Shown piece after piece: positions 6,110 through 7,569 of a DNA stretch of 7,569 nucleotides (position 1 is its first letter; every line of letters starts with the position of its first letter). The translations under genes were made by a program, and so were the position numbers. The notes under the pieces are model-generated. The model worked only from the letters and a program-made list of their open reading frames with translations. It did not search any database and had not been told where the DNA came from. The stretch lies in the NCBI GenBank assembly GCA_904420155.1, contig CAJFUH010000147.1:1-7569 (forward strand). The letters are read 5' to 3'. Source of the stretch: an uncultured Clostridia bacterium. GTDB taxonomy: Bacteria; Bacillota; Clostridia; Oscillospirales; Acutalibacteraceae.

Positions 6110-6160
6110 CACCTGCATTCCACATATCGAGATACTCCCATTTGTATGTGGAATGCGGTG
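6110..6160 (-). promoter_or_regulatory. Large inverted repeat in the M23 leader overlapping its ribosome binding site
   Basis: GCATTCCACATA (6115-6126, + strand) and TATGTGGAATGC (6145-6156) are perfect 12-bp arms with an 18-nt loop. Past one bulged base (6114) the pairing continues for four more pairs, CACC (6110-6113) with GGTG (6157-6160). In the mRNA the four outer pairs take up GGTG of the Shine-Dalgarno AGGTGAT (6114-6108). It could act as an RNA switch, a 5' stabiliser, or a DNA operator just downstream of the promoter. There is no U tract, so it is not a terminator. Confidence 0.7.
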
Positions 6161-6162
6161 AC

Positions 6163-6191
6163 ATTATAGATTGTCCCGTCAATTTTGTGGA
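6163..6191 (-). promoter_or_regulatory. Candidate promoter of the M23 gene
   Basis: On the - strand TCCACA (6191-6186, 4 of 6 to TTGACA), a 17-nt spacer and a perfect TATAAT (6168-6163). The start would fall near 6156, so that transcripts begin almost exactly at the first arm of the inverted repeat and lack the outer CACC arm that pairs with the ribosome site. Confidence 0.5.
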
Positions 6192-6216
6192 AAAGGACAG
6201 GAGAAAACGGGAAATT

Positions 6217-6390
6217 TTACAGGTCGTCGGCGTCTTGGACCGGGACTTCTCCGTCGATAGGGGTTCCGGTATAGCTACCGTTGACGTCAGAGGGAATCTC
6301 CCCCTTTCCCTCCTGCCGCAGCGCTTGCGCCACTGCCTTTACCCGGGATAGATCGGGCGTGTGTTTGGCCGGATGCTTTTTATTTTCCAT
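6217..6390 (-). CDS. Conserved-looking small protein of 57 aa, function unknown
   Basis: ATG at 6390 is preceded by AAGGTGAT (6401-6394), the same ribosome site as the M23 gene, and the frame closes with TAA at 6217. The protein starts with a basic MENKKHPAKH, has a charged middle (DLSRVKAVAQALRQEGKGE) and ends in a polar segment GSYTGTPIDGEVPVQDADDL. From memory, short clostridial proteins ending in a GSYTG...PVQDADDL pattern are widespread and unnamed, which supports a real gene; I know no function. There is no signal peptide, membrane span or Cys pair, so it should be cytoplasmic. A promoter-like sequence with a short leader lies upstream. No terminator is seen before the M23 gene 114 bp away, so the two may share transcripts. 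An overlapping + strand frame (6142-6351) is its shadow. Confidence 0.75.
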   Translation of the reverse strand: MENKKHPAKHTPDLSRVKAVAQALRQEGKGEIPSDVNGSYTGTPIDGEVPVQDADDL

Positions 6391-6420
6391 AAAATCACCT
6401 TTTCCTTATCATTTCGTTTG

Positions 6421-6450
6421 ATGTTAAGTTTTTTACAAAAAAGTTTTCAA
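6421..6450 (-). promoter_or_regulatory. Candidate promoter of the 57-aa protein gene
   Basis: On the - strand TTGAAA (6450-6445), an 18-nt AT-rich spacer and TAACAT (6426-6421); the -10 is the same hexamer as in the GDSL operon promoter. The start would be near 6414, giving a leader of about 24 nt that just includes the ribosome binding site. Confidence 0.45.
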
Positions 6451-6473
6451 GGGGCCGGGTAAAATCATATACA
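6444..6473 (+). promoter_or_regulatory. Weak candidate promoter for the PfkB-like gene, overlapping the divergent promoter
   Basis: TTTTCA (6444-6449), an 18-nt spacer and TATACA (6468-6473) each match consensus at 4 of 6 positions. If real, its -35 shares bases with the -35 of the leftward promoter, so the two could compete. Transcripts would carry a leader of about 145 nt before the start at 6626. Confidence 0.22.
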
Positions 6474-6538
6474 TGTTTATCACGGTGCATCAAAGCGTTT
6501 TGAGATTGGTTTATCTTCCCCACCTTATGAAAATTCAG

Positions 6539-6556
6539 AGGCAAGCGCCCTTGCCT
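6539..6556 (+). other. Perfect stem-loop in the leader of the PfkB-like gene
   Basis: AGGCAAG (6539-6545) and CTTGCCT (6550-6556) form a 7-bp stem with a 4-nt loop. No U tract follows, so it is not a terminator. It is the only clear structure in the 6451-6625 leader region, where I see no other gene. Confidence 0.4.
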
Positions 6557-6611
6557 GTAGTATGTTACATTTCTTTGATTTTAACCGGAGACCTTACTTT
6601 TTTCAGACAGC

Positions 6612-6618
6612 AAGGAGG
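6612..6618 (+). promoter_or_regulatory. Ribosome binding site that fixes the TTG start of the PfkB-like gene
   Basis: AAGGAGG lies 7 nt before TTG 6626-6628, an ideal distance. The open frame extends back to ATG 6473, but that extra stretch of 51 codons does not resemble the family and has no ribosome site, so TTG 6626 is preferred. Confidence 0.85.
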
Positions 6619-6625
6619 AAGTTTT

Positions 6626-7558
6626 TTGATTGTATTTGTTCAGTTCAATCCCCGGGTAGAAAAGATCGTTTCTTTATCCAAAATGCGGTTGGGAGGGCAT
6701 AACCAAGCAGCAGTGCTGCGCTGTTACGCCGAAGGAAAGGGGATTCAAGCGTCCATGGCCGTGAAACAACTGGGGGGAGAACCCTTTTTGATGGGATTTA
6801 ATTATGCGATTAACGGAAGGGTAATCACCGCAGCTTTGGAACAGGCGGGGATTTTATATGATTTGGTCACCGTCCACGGAGAGTTATGTACAACACTAAA
6901 AATATGGGAGGAACAAACCGGGGCAGAAACCGTACTCCAGGTGCCAGAAGGGTTTGTCCCAGCGGAAGCGATACGGGACCTGTTATTTCGTATTTTGAGA
7001 AGGGCGGACGATCACACAATCATAGTCTTAAGCGGAAGCGTGCCTCAGGGCGTCCCGAAAAATATCTGTGCTTCTATCATCCGGGATTTGCAACCATGTG
7101 GGGCCCGTGTGATCCTGGACACCTCTGAAATTTTGTTGGAGGATGGGATAGAGGCCGGGCCCTGGATGATAAAGATCAGTTTGGAGGGGATGGAATCCCT
7201 GTTTGGGAGGACTTATCAAAGGGAGATTCAGGTAGTGGAGGATGCGCGGAAACTGGCTGCGCGCGGGATCCCGCTGGTGTGCGTTTCTATGGGGGCTCTG
7301 GAGGCTTTGCTGGTGGACAGGGATTCTATTTGGAAATCTCATCCGATCCCGGATCTACCCATGAAGGAAGAAAGAGGGATAGGAGCCGCTATGGTTGCGG
7401 GAATTTGCCTGGCGGCAGAAAAGGGGAATTCCCCGCAGGACATGCTGCGTTGTGGAATAGCCGCCGCGGGGGCCGCTGTTTCCCAGGAACAAAATCAATT
7501 ATGCAGCCGCTTGGATTTTGAACAGGTATTGCCGCAGGTTTCCATACAAGCGCTGTAA
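6626..7558 (+). CDS. PfkB/1-phosphofructokinase-like protein with degenerate active site, possible pseudokinase
   Basis: This 310-aa protein matches the FruK/LacC branch of the PfkB sugar kinases in length and motif order: FNPRVE (7-12, usual LNPALD), AEGKGIQAS (35-43, usual AGGKGINVA), LSGSVPQGVP (135-144), ILDTS (163-167), a WMIKIS segment (180-185, usual IKPN), VSMGALEALL (220-229, usual VSLGxxGAL) and RGIGAAMVAG (250-259, usual VGAGDSMVAG). The family transfers phosphate from ATP to sugar phosphates, using the Asp of GAGD as catalytic base. That Asp is Ala254 here, and the NPxxD, GINVA and KPN residues are also changed while the fold-defining positions remain. It is thus probably inactive or altered, perhaps a sugar-phosphate sensor (inference). 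The frame is intact, so it is not a decayed gene. A ribosome site follows the stop, suggesting an operon that continues to the right. Confidence 0.82.
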   Translation: MIVFVQFNPRVEKIVSLSKMRLGGHNQAAVLRCYAEGKGIQASMAVKQLGGEPFLMGFNYAINGRVITAALEQAGILYDLVTVHGELCTTLKIWEEQTGAETVLQVPEGFVPAEAIRDLLFRILRRADDHTIIVLSGSVPQGVPKNICASIIRDLQPCGARVILDTSEILLEDGIEAGPWMIKISLEGMESLFGRTYQREIQVVEDARKLAARGIPLVCVSMGALEALLVDRDSIWKSHPIPDLPMKEERGIGAAMVAGICLAAEKGNSPQDMLRCGIAAAGAAVSQEQNQLCSRLDFEQVLPQVSIQAL

Positions 7559-7569
7559 AGGAAGGGAGG
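7559..7569 (+). promoter_or_regulatory. Ribosome binding site of a following gene beyond the window
   Basis: AGGAAGGGAGG begins one base after the TAA at 7556-7558 and runs to the window edge. It is a strong Shine-Dalgarno-like sequence with no coding role, so another + strand gene very likely starts just outside. Confidence 0.65.

Noticed and set aside
6165..6205. TGTCC/GGACA inverted repeat between the 57-aa gene and the M23 gene as a terminator
   Set aside because: The stem is 5 bp with an 18-nt loop and no U tract follows; termination is unlikely.
6142..6351. A + strand reading frame of 69 codons
   Set aside because: It lies antisense to the better supported 57-aa gene, has no ribosome binding site, and begins inside the inverted repeat of the M23 leader.
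6473..6625. N-terminal extension of the PfkB-like gene starting at ATG 6473
   Set aside because: The 51 extra codons do not resemble the family, have no ribosome site, and overlap the candidate promoter -10; AAGGAGG before TTG 6626 fits far better.

Overview
The window looks like chromosomal DNA from a Gram-positive Clostridia-type bacterium, probably of the Oscillospiraceae/Ruminococcaceae group. The reasons are strong AGGAGG and AGGTGAT ribosome binding sites, several TTG starts, two lipoprotein signal peptides, and families common in that group: DHHW, MBOAT, DUF4358, a clostridial type of M23 peptidase, and the paired small YvlB/SHOCT-like proteins. I see no tRNA, rRNA, CRISPR array, insertion sequence or phage gene.

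Layout, left to right. Positions 1-408 (+) hold the 3' end of a YvlB/SHOCT-like gene and a small related gene that overlaps it by ATGA. A bidirectional terminator at 431-480 separates them from a leftward cluster. Read in its own direction (right to left), that cluster is: a promoter at 4589-4616, a GDSL/SGNH-hydrolase lipoprotein (4538-3654), a DUF4358 lipoprotein (3599-3141), an internal terminator-like hairpin (3108-3078), an MBOAT O-acyltransferase (3057-1654) and a DHHW protein (1641-499). Together these resemble a Gram-positive counterpart of the AlgI/AlgJ/AlgX type of envelope acylation machinery. The membrane MBOAT protein would pass an acyl group across the membrane, a DHHW/SGNH protein would place it on an extracellular glycan, and the two lipoproteins would assist or edit. 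The substrate cannot be read from the sequence.

Positions 4617-5067 contain no convincing protein gene. They hold candidate regulatory DNA and possibly a small RNA on the + strand. Leftward from 6390 come a 57-aa conserved-looking small protein gene (6390-6217) and a membrane-anchored M23 metallopeptidase (6102-5068) with all its zinc and catalytic residues. The peptidase leader carries a perfect 12-bp inverted repeat beside its ribosome binding site. Divergently, a + strand gene (6626-7558) encodes a PfkB/1-phosphofructokinase-like protein whose hallmark catalytic Asp and several other signature residues are replaced, so it may be a pseudokinase. A ribosome binding site right after its stop points to another gene beyond the window.

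The best candidates for something new are the degenerate sugar kinase, the structured leader of the M23 gene, the four-gene acylation module with its internal terminator, and the empty-looking 450-bp region with a possible small RNA.
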